From Halobellus clavatus (GTDB lineage: Archaea > Halobacteriota > Halobacteria > Halobacteriales > Haloferacaceae): a stretch of DNA of 64,000 nt. The notes under the pieces are model-generated. The model saw only the letters and a program-made list of their open reading frames with translations. It was not told the origin of the DNA and made no database searches. A program made the position numbers and the translations under genes. The stretch covers positions 1-64,000 of the forward strand of contig NZ_FNPB01000014.1 in the NCBI RefSeq assembly GCF_900107195.1. The letters run 5' to 3'. Below, piece after piece: positions 56,019-64,000 of the stretch; the stretch's first letter is position 1; each line of letters starts with the position of its first letter.

Positions 56019-57059
56019 ATGAATCGCGACAGACGGACGGATTCGTCCGCGTCGCCGGGTTCCGGGCCGGGGGTCGCGCTCGATGCGCTGCCGTTACACT
56101 CGACGAATCTCCTGACCGTCCTCGACAGCGACGGCATCGTTCAGTACGAGAGCCCCGCGATCGAGCGCATTTTCGGATTCGAACAGGACGAACTCGTGGG
56201 CGAACAGGTCGCCGAGTACTTCCATCCGGACGACCGCGAGCGGGTCGTCGCCGCGTTTCTGTCTGTCGTTAGCGACGAATCCACCGTCGAGGAGGTCGAA
56301 TACCGACACGAACAGGCCGACGGGTCCTACACCTGGGTGGAGTCCATCGCCTCGGGCAATCCAACCCCGAACGGCTATTACGTCGTCAACACGCGAGACA
56401 TTTCGACCCAGAAAGCCCGTGAACAGCGACTGCGGGCGACGAACGAGCGCCTCGAGGAGTTCGCGAGCATCGTCAGCCACGACCTCCGAAACCCACTGAA
56501 CGTCGCACAGGGCCGAATCCAACTGCTGAGCGACGCCTGTGACAGCGACCATCTCGCCGAGGTGGTCACCGCGCACGACCGGATGGAAGCACTGATCGAG
56601 GACCTCCTGACGCTGTCGCGAGTCGGCAAGCGGGTGTCAGGGATGGAATCCGTCGCCCTCGCTTCGGTCGCCGAGACCTGCTGGCGAACGGTGCCGACGG
56701 CCGACGGGACCCTCGTGACCGACACCGACCGGCACATCCTGGCCGACCGGAGCCGTCTCCGACAACTGCTTGAGAACCTCGCTCGAAACGCCGTCGAGCA
56801 CGGCGGCGACCAGGTCACCGTGACGGTGGGCGATTTCGAGGGAGGATTCTACGTCGAAGACGACGGACCGGGTGTGTCATCGAACGACCGCGCGGCGATT
56901 TTCGAGGCGGGCACGTCGACGACACGCACCGGGACGGGACTGGGGTTGAACATCGCCAAGCAGGTCGCCGATGCGCACGGCTGGTGGATCCGCTGTACGG
57001 ACGGCGAGGCCGGTGGCGCGCGATTCGAGATCGGCGGTGTCGAATTCGTGTCGCCCTGA
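56019..57059 (+). CDS. PAS histidine kinase
   Basis: A 346-aa soluble kinase. One PAS domain (about 28-145: LLTVLDSDGIVQYESPAIER), H-box FASIVSHDLRNPLNVAQG (about 150-170) and ATPase domain (LARNAVEHGGDQ, EDDGPGVSS, GTGLGLNIAKQV). Its catalytic half aligns closely with that of the island kinase at 12298-14496 (RLEEFASIVSHDLRNPLNV against RLEEFASVVSHDLRNPLNV). No response regulator is nearby. ATG 56019. Confidence 0.85.
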   Translation: MNRDRRTDSSASPGSGPGVALDALPLHSTNLLTVLDSDGIVQYESPAIERIFGFEQDELVGEQVAEYFHPDDRERVVAAFLSVVSDESTVEEVEYRHEQADGSYTWVESIASGNPTPNGYYVVNTRDISTQKAREQRLRATNERLEEFASIVSHDLRNPLNVAQGRIQLLSDACDSDHLAEVVTAHDRMEALIEDLLTLSRVGKRVSGMESVALASVAETCWRTVPTADGTLVTDTDRHILADRSRLRQLLENLARNAVEHGGDQVTVTVGDFEGGFYVEDDGPGVSSNDRAAIFEAGTSTTRTGTGLGLNIAKQVADAHGWWIRCTDGEAGGARFEIGGVEFVSP

Positions 57060-57154
57060 GCGCGCGTTCGCGCCCCGGTTGCTGGGCGGAACCGGTGGAC
57101 AAACGCCGTCTCGGTCACCGGGGAGTGACCGGGAGTGACCGCGGTCGCGACTCG

Positions 57155-59398
57155 CTACTCTTGCGCGTCGACGACAGCGACCCCGGCGAGGTTGACGATG
57201 TCTTTCACCTCGTCGCCGCGCTGGAGGACGTGCACCGGCTTGTCCATCCCGACGAGCATCGGCCCGATCGCCTCTGCACCGCCGAGGCGCTGTAGCAGTT
57301 TGTAGCCGATGTTCCCCGACTCGAGGTTCGGGAAGACGAGCACGTTCGCGGGGTCCTCGAGATCGGAGAACTCGTAGGTGCCGTTCAGGATGTCTTCGAC
57401 GACCGCGGTGTCGGCCTGCATCTCTCCGTCGACCGGGAAGTCGACGTCCGCGTCGGCGTGGAGTGATTCGACGGCGTCGCGGATCTTTCTGGTCCCCTCG
57501 TTGTCGACGCTACCGAAGTTCGAGTACGACAGCATCGCCGCGCGCGGTTCGACGTTGAACCGCCGGGCGAGTTCGCCCGTGTGTTTCGTGATCTCCGCCA
57601 GCACGTCGGCGTTGGGATCGAGGTTGACCGTCGTGTCGGCGGCGAAGATGACGCGGTTCTTGAACGTCAGCATATAGACGCCGGCCGCGTACTCCGCGTC
57701 GGGCGCGGTGCCGATGATCGACAGGGGCGGACGGAGTGCCGACGGGTAGTGGTGAGTCAGTCCCGTCAGCATCGCGTCAGCGTCGCCCTGTTCGACCATC
57801 ACGCTCGCGAGGTAGTTGCTGTCGCCGCGGATCAGTTCGTGGGCCTCGCGCTTGGTGATGCCCTCGCGCTGCCGGAGTTCGTACAGGCGGTCGGCGTAGT
57901 GGTCCCAGTCGCCCTTCCAGGGGTCGGCGATCTCCGGATCGAACTCCAGGCCGAGGTCCGTCGCCGTCTGTCTGATCTCGTCGGTGTCACCGACCAGGAT
58001 GGGGTGAGCGATGCCCTGTTCGCGCATCTGGTAGGCCGCGCGAATCATTTTCTCGTCGCCGCCCTCCGCGAGCGCGACCCGCTTGGGGTCGGACTTCGCC
58101 TTGTTGAGGACGACGCGCATCATCTCACGCGACTTGCCCAGGCGGGCCTCGAGGCGCTCCTCGTAGGCTTCGAGATCGACGTCCGTCCGGGCACAGCCCG
58201 ATTCCATCGCTGCCTCCGCGACCGCGGGCGCGACCTCGAAGAGCACGCGGGGATCGAGCGGCTTCGGAATGACGTAATCGGGACCGAACTGCAGCGGTTG
58301 GTCGCCGTAGGCCTTGACGACGGCGTCGGGGACGTCCTGGCGTGCGAGGTCGGCGAGCGCTTCCGCCGCAGCGCGCTTCATCTCCTCGTTGATCTCGGTC
58401 GCACGGACGTCGAGCGCACCGCGGAAGATGAAGGGGAAGCCGAGGACGTTGTTGACCTGATTGGGATAGTCCGAGCGGCCAGTGGCCATAATGACCGTGT
58501 CGTCGCGGGCGGCCTTCGCCGCCTCGTAATCGATCTCGGGATCGGGATTCGCCATCGCGAAGACGATCGGGTTCTCCGCCATCGACGCCACCATCTCCTG
58601 GGAGACGATCCCGCCGACGGAGAGACCGACGAACACGTCGGCACCCGCCATCGCCTCCGCGAGGGTGTCGTCGTCCGTGTCGGACGCGAACTCCGCTTTG
58701 AACTCGTTGAGTTCCGCGCGGTCGGTCCCGATGACCCCCGAGGAGTCACACATCACGATGTTCTCGTGTTGGACGCCCAGCGAGGTGTAGAACCGCGCTG
58801 TCGCGATCGCTGACGCGCCCGCACCGGAGAAGACGACCCGCAGATCCTCGAGATCCTTGTCGACGACGTCGGCGGCGTTCAGCAGCGCCGCGCCCGAGAT
58901 GATCGCCGTGCCGTGCTGGTCGTCGTGGAAGATCGGGATGTCGACCGCCTCGCGCAGGCGGGACTCGACCTCGAAGCATTCGGGGGCTTTGATATCTTCG
59001 AGGTTGATGCCGCCGAAGGTCGGCTCCATCGCCCGAACGGTGTCGACGATCTTGCTCGGTTCCTCGAGGTCGAGTTCCACGTCGAAGACGTCGATGTCGG
59101 CGAACCGCTTGAACAGGACGCCTTTCCCCTCCATCACCGGCTTGGAGGCTTGCGCGCCGATGTCGCCCAGACCGAGGACGGCACTGCCGTTCGAGACGAC
59201 GCCGACGAGGTTCCCCTTCGCGGTGTACTCATAAGAGCGGCTCGCGTCCGCGTCGATGTCGCGACACGGGGCAGCGACGCCCGGCGAGTACGCCAACGAG
59301 AGATCCCGCTGGGTGTTCGTCGGCTTCGTCGTCGAAATCTCGATCTTGCCGGGAGGATCCTCACGGTGATACTCCCGCGCGTCGTCGTCAAGTCCCAT
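57155..59398 (-). CDS. maeB: malic enzyme fused to phosphotransacetylase-like domain
   Basis: A 747-aa enzyme. Residues 1-425 are NADP-type malic enzyme ([52 protein letters not shown]), converting malate to pyruvate and CO2. Residues about 430-747 resemble phosphate acetyltransferase ([38 protein letters not shown]), in this MaeB type a regulatory acetyl-CoA-sensing domain rather than an enzyme. ATG 59398 gives [13 protein letters not shown] and lies 29 nt from a T-rich TATA-like run on the minus strand. With ppcA it controls flow between C3 and C4 acids. Confidence 0.93.
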   Translation of the reverse strand: MGLDDDAREYHREDPPGKIEISTTKPTNTQRDLSLAYSPGVAAPCRDIDADASRSYEYTAKGNLVGVVSNGSAVLGLGDIGAQASKPVMEGKGVLFKRFADIDVFDVELDLEEPSKIVDTVRAMEPTFGGINLEDIKAPECFEVESRLREAVDIPIFHDDQHGTAIISGAALLNAADVVDKDLEDLRVVFSGAGASAIATARFYTSLGVQHENIVMCDSSGVIGTDRAELNEFKAEFASDTDDDTLAEAMAGADVFVGLSVGGIVSQEMVASMAENPIVFAMANPDPEIDYEAAKAARDDTVIMATGRSDYPNQVNNVLGFPFIFRGALDVRATEINEEMKRAAAEALADLARQDVPDAVVKAYGDQPLQFGPDYVIPKPLDPRVLFEVAPAVAEAAMESGCARTDVDLEAYEERLEARLGKSREMMRVVLNKAKSDPKRVALAEGGDEKMIRAAYQMREQGIAHPILVGDTDEIRQTATDLGLEFDPEIADPWKGDWDHYADRLYELRQREGITKREAHELIRGDSNYLASVMVEQGDADAMLTGLTHHYPSALRPPLSIIGTAPDAEYAAGVYMLTFKNRVIFAADTTVNLDPNADVLAEITKHTGELARRFNVEPRAAMLSYSNFGSVDNEGTRKIRDAVESLHADADVDFPVDGEMQADTAVVEDILNGTYEFSDLEDPANVLVFPNLESGNIGYKLLQRLGGAEAIGPMLVGMDKPVHVLQRGDEVKDIVNLAGVAVVDAQE

Positions 59399-59500
59399 AG
59401 CGGCGGCGAGGATACCGGCACAAAAAAAGATACCTGTCGAAGGCCGATTCGACAGACAACGAATCACAACTCGGGGGCGAGTCGTGTTTTCCGGCTCCGG

Positions 59501-60721
59501 TCACGCGTCGTCGAGTCGGCGGACCGCGTGACGCTCGATCGCGAAGTCGCTGCCCTCGATCGCGGATTCGACGCGCTGCGTCGGCCAGCGTTCGCCCCCC
59601 GTCAGCACTTCGACGTCGTCCCCGGTGAGGAGCACGGTGTCCTCGGATTTCGTGCCCCGAACGCTGGGGTTGTAGGCGTACGCGAGCGGCGCCTCGACCG
59701 ATTCGTCGCTCTCAGGGGTCGCGAGCCACTCGCGCCCCGCGTACCCCGTCGCGCCGCCCTGGTGGTGCGCTCGCCACTCCTCGGGTTCGCCGAGCGTGTC
59801 GTACGCGTCGGCGACGGCGTCGAAGACGTCGCCCGCGGTCTCGACTGACGGCATCGTGGGGTCGTCCGTCCCCTCACGCACAGCGCGGCGAGTGGCATCG
59901 AGCGCGGTGGCCTCGACGCGCATCGCGGTCTCGTGGCGGTCCGTCAGCCACTCGGGCGCGTCCGCGAACGCGACCGTCCGCGTCGCGCTGGCGTAGAGTC
60001 CGCCGCGCTCGGCCGTCACCGAGAGGAGCGCGTACGAGCCGAGTTCGGCACCGGTCGGCGTGAAATGTCGGTACTGCTGTACGCGCTCGTCGCCGCCGAC
60101 GAGGACGACCGGCGCTTCGATGCCCTGACTCGCGAGCGTGATCCGGAGGCCGGCGGCCGCCTCGCGTTCGGTGTCGGCGGGCTGAAGTTCGCGCGCGACG
60201 CGTTCGATTGCCGCCGCGACCTCGCGGCCGAGCGTGCGGTAGCGCTCGATGTCTGTGGGAGAGAGCGGGCGACGCAGTGGGCTCGCATCGACCGCTTCGA
60301 ACCCGGGGACGTCGAAGTCGGCAGCGCCGTCCCCGTCGGTCGCATCGGCGACGGCCTCAGCGAGCGAAGACTCGTACCAGGGCGTCGCAGTGAGGGAGAA
60401 CGGCTCCGGAAGCTGCTCGCGCGCGAGCCGGTCGGCCTCGATGGTATCCGTGACGGCGACGAACCCGTCCGCCCGGGTGTACCCCGCGGCCGCGACCCCG
60501 ACGTCGGCGTCGCGGTCGACGACGTTGCTGCCGCCGGTGAGCCACGCGAACGAGTTCGGCCGGGCGAACCAGACGGCGTCGAGTCCCTCGCGGTCGAGGT
60601 GGGCCGACAGCCGCTCGCGTCGGTGTTCGAGGTGTTCGTCCGTCCGATCGACCACGCGCCGGGCGTCGTCGTCGCCGTCAGCCGCCGTCGCGCGATCCTC
60701 CGGCGGCGTCTCGTCACTCAT
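59501..60721 (-). CDS. M24-like (aminopeptidase P-type) protein with missing metal ligands
   Basis: A 406-aa protein with creatinase-like N-domain (about 30-150, LDAVWFARPNSFAWLTGGSN) and a C-terminal pita-bread fold (about 170-395). The position of the two metal-binding Asp of M24 peptidases (normally D-x10-D before TRT) reads SVTAERGGLYASATRT: both Asp are absent. The later His (HHQGGATGY) and Glu (GTKSEDTVLL) are kept. So a dinuclear metal site as in Xaa-Pro dipeptidase cannot form in the normal way. Peptidase activity is doubtful; a different hydrolase or a binding role is possible. Confidence 0.75.
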   Translation of the reverse strand: MSDETPPEDRATAADGDDDARRVVDRTDEHLEHRRERLSAHLDREGLDAVWFARPNSFAWLTGGSNVVDRDADVGVAAAGYTRADGFVAVTDTIEADRLAREQLPEPFSLTATPWYESSLAEAVADATDGDGAADFDVPGFEAVDASPLRRPLSPTDIERYRTLGREVAAAIERVARELQPADTEREAAAGLRITLASQGIEAPVVLVGGDERVQQYRHFTPTGAELGSYALLSVTAERGGLYASATRTVAFADAPEWLTDRHETAMRVEATALDATRRAVREGTDDPTMPSVETAGDVFDAVADAYDTLGEPEEWRAHHQGGATGYAGREWLATPESDESVEAPLAYAYNPSVRGTKSEDTVLLTGDDVEVLTGGERWPTQRVESAIEGSDFAIERHAVRRLDDA

Positions 60722-60820
60722 ACGCGCACGTTCCCGCGGAACCCACTGAAACGTGTCGAATCGACACGGCGAGGCCCGCCGAAAGAGCGATTCAAGTGTC
60801 TCCGGATCCGACGGTCGAGT

Positions 60821-61639
60821 ATGGACGTGCGTCTTCGTCGTCTCGTCGGGGTCTCGGCGGCGCTCACGGGAATCCTGATGGTTCTCGGCGTGTACACTGC
60901 CGCGTCCGGCGCGGGGCTGACGTGCGCCGGGCGCTGGCCGCTCTGTGACGGCTTCCTCGGCCTGTTCCCGGCGAACTGGAGCAGTTTCATCGAGTGGTTC
61001 CACCGCTTCGTCGCGATGATCACCGGCTTCGTCGTCCTCGGGACGACGATCCTCGCGTGGCGGCGCGGCGCAGACCGGCGGATCCGCCTCGCGCTCGCCG
61101 GCTCGACGGTCCTGCTGCCGTCCCAGATCATCCTCGGCGCGCTCACGGTGACGACCTACCAGTGGGTGGTACTGCTCGCGCACTTCGGCACGGCGTCGAT
61201 CATCTTCTCCGGCGTCGCGCTCGCGGCCGCGCTGGCGTACGCGCCGTTCGCTCAGTCGCGACAGGCGCTCGGCGTCGCGGGCGTACTACTCCCGGTGTTG
61301 CTGCTGTTGGCCCCGCACACATTCCTCACGTTCGGGCCGCCGGTCCAGGCCGCCTACTACTTCCTCGGGCTGAGCGCCTACGCGGCGCTGCTCGCCGCGG
61401 CGGTGTGGGCGACGCCGGACCGGTCCGCCGGGGTCCGGCGCGTCCGGCGGCTATCGGCGACGGCCGGACTGGTCGTCGTCTCGCTCCTCGTCGTGGGACG
61501 GCTGGTCTACGGCGGAACGCTCCAGTACGTCTCGATCGGGGGCAGCCTGCTCGCGCTCGCCCTCGTCGCGACCGCGTGGCTCACTGCCCGCCGGGGCGGC
61601 GTCGGTTCGGACGCTCGGGGCGTCCCGGGCGGCGATTGA
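60821..61639 (+). CDS. ctaA: heme A synthase (CtaA/Cox15)
   Basis: A 272-aa membrane protein with eight hydrophobic spans. The heme-binding EWFHRFVAMITG (E-x-x-H-R) and LLAHFGTASIIF (His) and a Cys pair in LTCAGRWPLCDGF fit the CtaA family, which oxidises the C8 methyl of heme O to heme A for cytochrome oxidase. ATG 60821 with TATA-like ATTCAAG about 27 nt upstream. Divergent from the M24-like gene. Confidence 0.88.
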   Translation: MDVRLRRLVGVSAALTGILMVLGVYTAASGAGLTCAGRWPLCDGFLGLFPANWSSFIEWFHRFVAMITGFVVLGTTILAWRRGADRRIRLALAGSTVLLPSQIILGALTVTTYQWVVLLAHFGTASIIFSGVALAAALAYAPFAQSRQALGVAGVLLPVLLLLAPHTFLTFGPPVQAAYYFLGLSAYAALLAAAVWATPDRSAGVRRVRRLSATAGLVVVSLLVVGRLVYGGTLQYVSIGGSLLALALVATAWLTARRGGVGSDARGVPGGD

Positions 61640-61810
61640 GGACCGACCGAACGGGTCGGTGGAGTGGGGACCGTCTCCCACTGGAGTCGTTAATCTGTTC
61701 GAGTCGCTGCTTGCTCTCCATTCGGTCGGTCGAAAACGTGTCCGATAGGTGAACGGACGTGGTGCCAAAGCGACACGTTGTTATATTCCTCTATATAATG
61801 CAACCTTGCT

Positions 61811-62713
61811 ATGGACAGACGGACGTACCTGAAGACCGGAACGGGTCTTCTGGCCGGCGGCCTCGTCGCCGGGTGTACTGGCGGCGGATCGGGCGGAGAC
61901 TCGACGGAGACAGCGACCGAGACGCCGACCGAGGGCGGCGATTCGATGACCGAATCGACGACCGAGGCGGAGACGACGGAGTCCGTCGTTCCCGAGACGG
62001 TCGTGATCGGTTCGGACATCCCCTACCGTCCCTTCGAGTACGAGACGACCTCGGGCGAACTGACGGGCTTCGACGTCGACATCGCGGCGGCAGTCTTCGA
62101 GGAGCAACTGGGCGTCGACTACGAGTTCAAGCCCACGAGTTTCGACTCGATCATCCCCTCGTTGAACAACAACAACTTCCGGATCATCATGTCCGCGATG
62201 ACGATCAACGAGACCCGGGCCGAGGAGGTCGACTTCTCGGATCCGTACTTCACCGCGTACCAGACCGTCATCGTCCGCGACGACGGTGAGATCACCTCCC
62301 GCGAGGACCTCCGCGGCCGGCCAGTCGGCGTCCAGAAGGGGACGACCGGCGCCGGGGCGGCCGAACAGCTGCAGGAGGAGTTCGACGGCGAACTGGAACT
62401 CAACCGGTACGACCAGATCAACGGCGCGTTCCAGGCGCTCATCAACGGGCAGGTCGACGCCGTCATCAACGACAACACCGTCAACGCCGAGTTCGCCAAC
62501 GGACGCGACGACGTCGTCTTCCTCGAGGGCGAGGGCGTCGCCGCCGAGAGCGATCAGGAGGCCCCGCCGTACCTGACACTCACGATCGAGAACTACGGTA
62601 TCGCGTTCCGGCAGGACGACGACGCCTTCCGTCAGCGCGTCAACGAGGCGCTCGCGGCGATCAAGGAAGACGGCACGTACGACGAGATCTACTCGGAGTA
62701 CTTCTCGGGTTAA
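61811..62713 (+). CDS. amino-acid ABC transporter substrate-binding lipoprotein
   Basis: A 300-aa family-3 binding protein. Lipoprotein signal MDRRTYLKTGTGLLAGGLVA with Cys in AGCTGG, Thr/Glu/Ser linker, then the SBP_bac_3 fold (GSDIPYRPFEYETTSGELTG, FDVDIAAAVFEEQ, EEVDFSDPYFTAYQ, LRGRPVGVQKGTTG). It would bind a polar amino acid outside the membrane. TTATAT (61781-61786) lies 27 nt before ATG 61811. First gene of an operon with permease and ATPase. Confidence 0.9.
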   Translation: MDRRTYLKTGTGLLAGGLVAGCTGGGSGGDSTETATETPTEGGDSMTESTTEAETTESVVPETVVIGSDIPYRPFEYETTSGELTGFDVDIAAAVFEEQLGVDYEFKPTSFDSIIPSLNNNNFRIIMSAMTINETRAEEVDFSDPYFTAYQTVIVRDDGEITSREDLRGRPVGVQKGTTGAGAAEQLQEEFDGELELNRYDQINGAFQALINGQVDAVINDNTVNAEFANGRDDVVFLEGEGVAAESDQEAPPYLTLTIENYGIAFRQDDDAFRQRVNEALAAIKEDGTYDEIYSEYFSG

Positions 62714-62744
62714 TCTCAACTGGCTCCGCTTTCTTACCCCACCT

Positions 62745-63575
62745 ATGGCAGACTCATACTCGAGCGCATCGCCGGAAGCCAACGCTGTCGCCGACGGGTT
62801 TCTCGACGACCGGACGCTGAAGTACCTCGGCGTCGCCGTGTCGAGTTTCTTCGCACTGGGCGTCGTTCTCTTAGTGCTCTACATTCTCGCTTCGCAGGTC
62901 CAGTTCGGGTTGGTCCCGACGATTCTTCCGCAGTTCATCAGCGCGTACGGCCTGGTACTCAGCATCGTCGGTATCAGCAGCGTGCTCTCGGTGTCGAGCG
63001 GCATCTTCGTCGGACTCGCCCGGGTCTCGAAGACCCGGATCACGAGTGGGATCTCCGCGGCCTACGTCCAGTTCTTCCGCGGGACACCGCTGCTGTTTCA
63101 GATCTTCGTCATTTACTTCGGGGTCCCGACGCTGTGGCCGGGGACGTTCCCGGTGCAGAACTGGGGCTTCCCGACGGCGATCATCGCACTGACACTGAAC
63201 CACGCCGCGTACGTCGGCGAAGCGGTCCGCGGAGGCATCGGGGCCGTTCCGGACGGACAGATGGAAGCCGCCCGGTCGCTGGGGATGGGCTACGTGCAGG
63301 CGATGCGGGAGATCGTCATCCCGCAAGCGTGGCGCAATGCCCTGGCAGCGGTCGGTAACGACCAGATCATTCTCGTGAAAGACACCTCGCTCCTGACGGT
63401 GATCGCGATCCCCGAACTGATCCAGCAGTTCCGCGACGTGAACAGCGCGACCTTCGACCCGTGGACGCCGCTGGTGCTGGTCGCGATCGCGTACCTCTCG
63501 ATCACGATCCCGATGGGGCGACTCGTCACGTATCTCGAAGACCGCGCCGACTGGGGTGGTGAGACGAATGAGTGA
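62745..63575 (+). CDS. amino-acid ABC transporter permease
   Basis: A 276-aa permease of the HisM/GlnP type with five to six spans and the EAA loop EAARSLGMGYVQAMREIVIP. The stretch FRGTPLLFQIFVIYFGVPTL is family-typical. It starts 31 nt after the binding protein gene and overlaps the ATPase gene by 8 nt. Confidence 0.9.
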   Translation: MADSYSSASPEANAVADGFLDDRTLKYLGVAVSSFFALGVVLLVLYILASQVQFGLVPTILPQFISAYGLVLSIVGISSVLSVSSGIFVGLARVSKTRITSGISAAYVQFFRGTPLLFQIFVIYFGVPTLWPGTFPVQNWGFPTAIIALTLNHAAYVGEAVRGGIGAVPDGQMEAARSLGMGYVQAMREIVIPQAWRNALAAVGNDQIILVKDTSLLTVIAIPELIQQFRDVNSATFDPWTPLVLVAIAYLSITIPMGRLVTYLEDRADWGGETNE

Positions 63576-64000
63576 CGACGTCATCTTAGAGTTCGACCAC
63601 ATTGACAAGTACTTCGGCGACACGCACGTCCTCAAGGAGATTTCGCTGGACGTCACCGACGGCGACGTGTGCGTCGTCGTGGGCCCCTCGGGGTCGGGGA
63701 AGTCGACGCTGCTCCGGTGTGCGAATCGGCTCGAAGAGATCCAGGCGGGCGAGATCCGCCTCGATGGGCAGTCCATCTCCGACCCCGACGGCGACATCAA
63801 CCGGCTCCGCCAGCGCATCGGGATGGTCTTTCAGTCCTTCAACCTCTTCCCCCACAAGACGGCGCTGGAGAACGTCACGCTCGCGCCGCGGAAAGTGCGC
63901 GGGATCGACGCGGACACCGCCCGGCAGCGAGGCGAGGAACTACTCGAAGACGTCGGACTGCTCGAACAGGCGACATCGTATCCGAATCAGCTCTCCGGCG
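63568..64000 (+). CDS. amino-acid ABC transporter ATPase, cut by window end
   Basis: The first 144 residues of a GlnQ-type ATPase: N-terminus MSDDVILEFDHIDKYFGDTH, Walker A GPSGSGKSTLL, Q-loop MVFQSFNLFPHKTALENV; the window ends at the beginning of the signature (NQLSG). ATG 63568 lies inside the end of the permease gene. It energises import by the two upstream gene products. Confidence 0.92.
   Translation, partial: MSDDVILEFDHIDKYFGDTHVLKEISLDVTDGDVCVVVGPSGSGKSTLLRCANRLEEIQAGEIRLDGQSISDPDGDINRLRQRIGMVFQSFNLFPHKTALENVTLAPRKVRGIDADTARQRGEELLEDVGLLEQATSYPNQLSG

Overview
The window is haloarchaeal (class Halobacteria) chromosome. Evidence: GC-rich coding with strongly acidic predicted proteins, Tat-type lipoprotein signals (RR followed by a short hydrophobic run and a Cys), TATA elements about 27 nt upstream of many start codons with no room for a leader, haloarchaeal-type histidine kinases, KaiC-like ATPase, archaeal-type PEP carboxylase and several families known to me only from haloarchaea. 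I cannot assign a genus.

Left part (1 to about 19.2 kb) is an accessory island. It starts with the N-terminal end of an IS4-type transposase that cuts a tyrosine integrase, of which only the C-terminal end remains (318-608). Next come four tiny, stop-start-overlapping Cys-rich (zinc-finger-like) genes translationally chained to a 547-aa winged-helix protein (846-3211), a gene string typical of an integrated plasmid or virus. An AT-richer 11-kb block follows: a Tat-secreted SdrD-B-like protein, a CNNM/CBS membrane protein, an intact small tyrosine recombinase, an overlapping KaiC-like / small protein / PAS histidine kinase operon, a HicB-HicA pair with a shortened toxin, a REC-PAS histidine kinase and a C-terminal scrap of an Orc1/Cdc6-like gene. 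The block is bracketed by imperfect direct repeats (3485-3537 and 14925-14977). A small zinc ribbon, a VapB-VapC pair with a palindromic operator, and a three-gene membrane/surface module on the minus strand (16113-19241) close the island. The first gene of that module has about 235 open codons before any start codon and abuts the stop codon of ppcA in the same frame, so the island edge looks like a recombination joint that removed its 5' end.

Right part (19.2-64 kb) is ordinary core chromosome: ppcA, a two-AAA-module ATPase, an MBL hydrolase, an IclR regulator with a TAXI-type TRAP transporter, a small ferredoxin, the phosphate operon pstS-pstC-pstA-pstB-phoU, an MFS transporter, carB, a protoporphyrinogen-oxidase-like flavoprotein, thrB, pdxS, an enolase-superfamily protein, cmk, an EamA transporter, a CBS-pair protein, an RNase H-like protein, a PAS histidine kinase, a malic enzyme fused to a phosphotransacetylase-like domain, an M24-like protein, a CtaA/Cox15-type heme A synthase and the start of a polar-amino-acid ABC transporter cut by the window end. 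Short tandem repeats (21-36 bp units) sit in four intergenic gaps of this part. I saw no rRNA, tRNA or CRISPR array.
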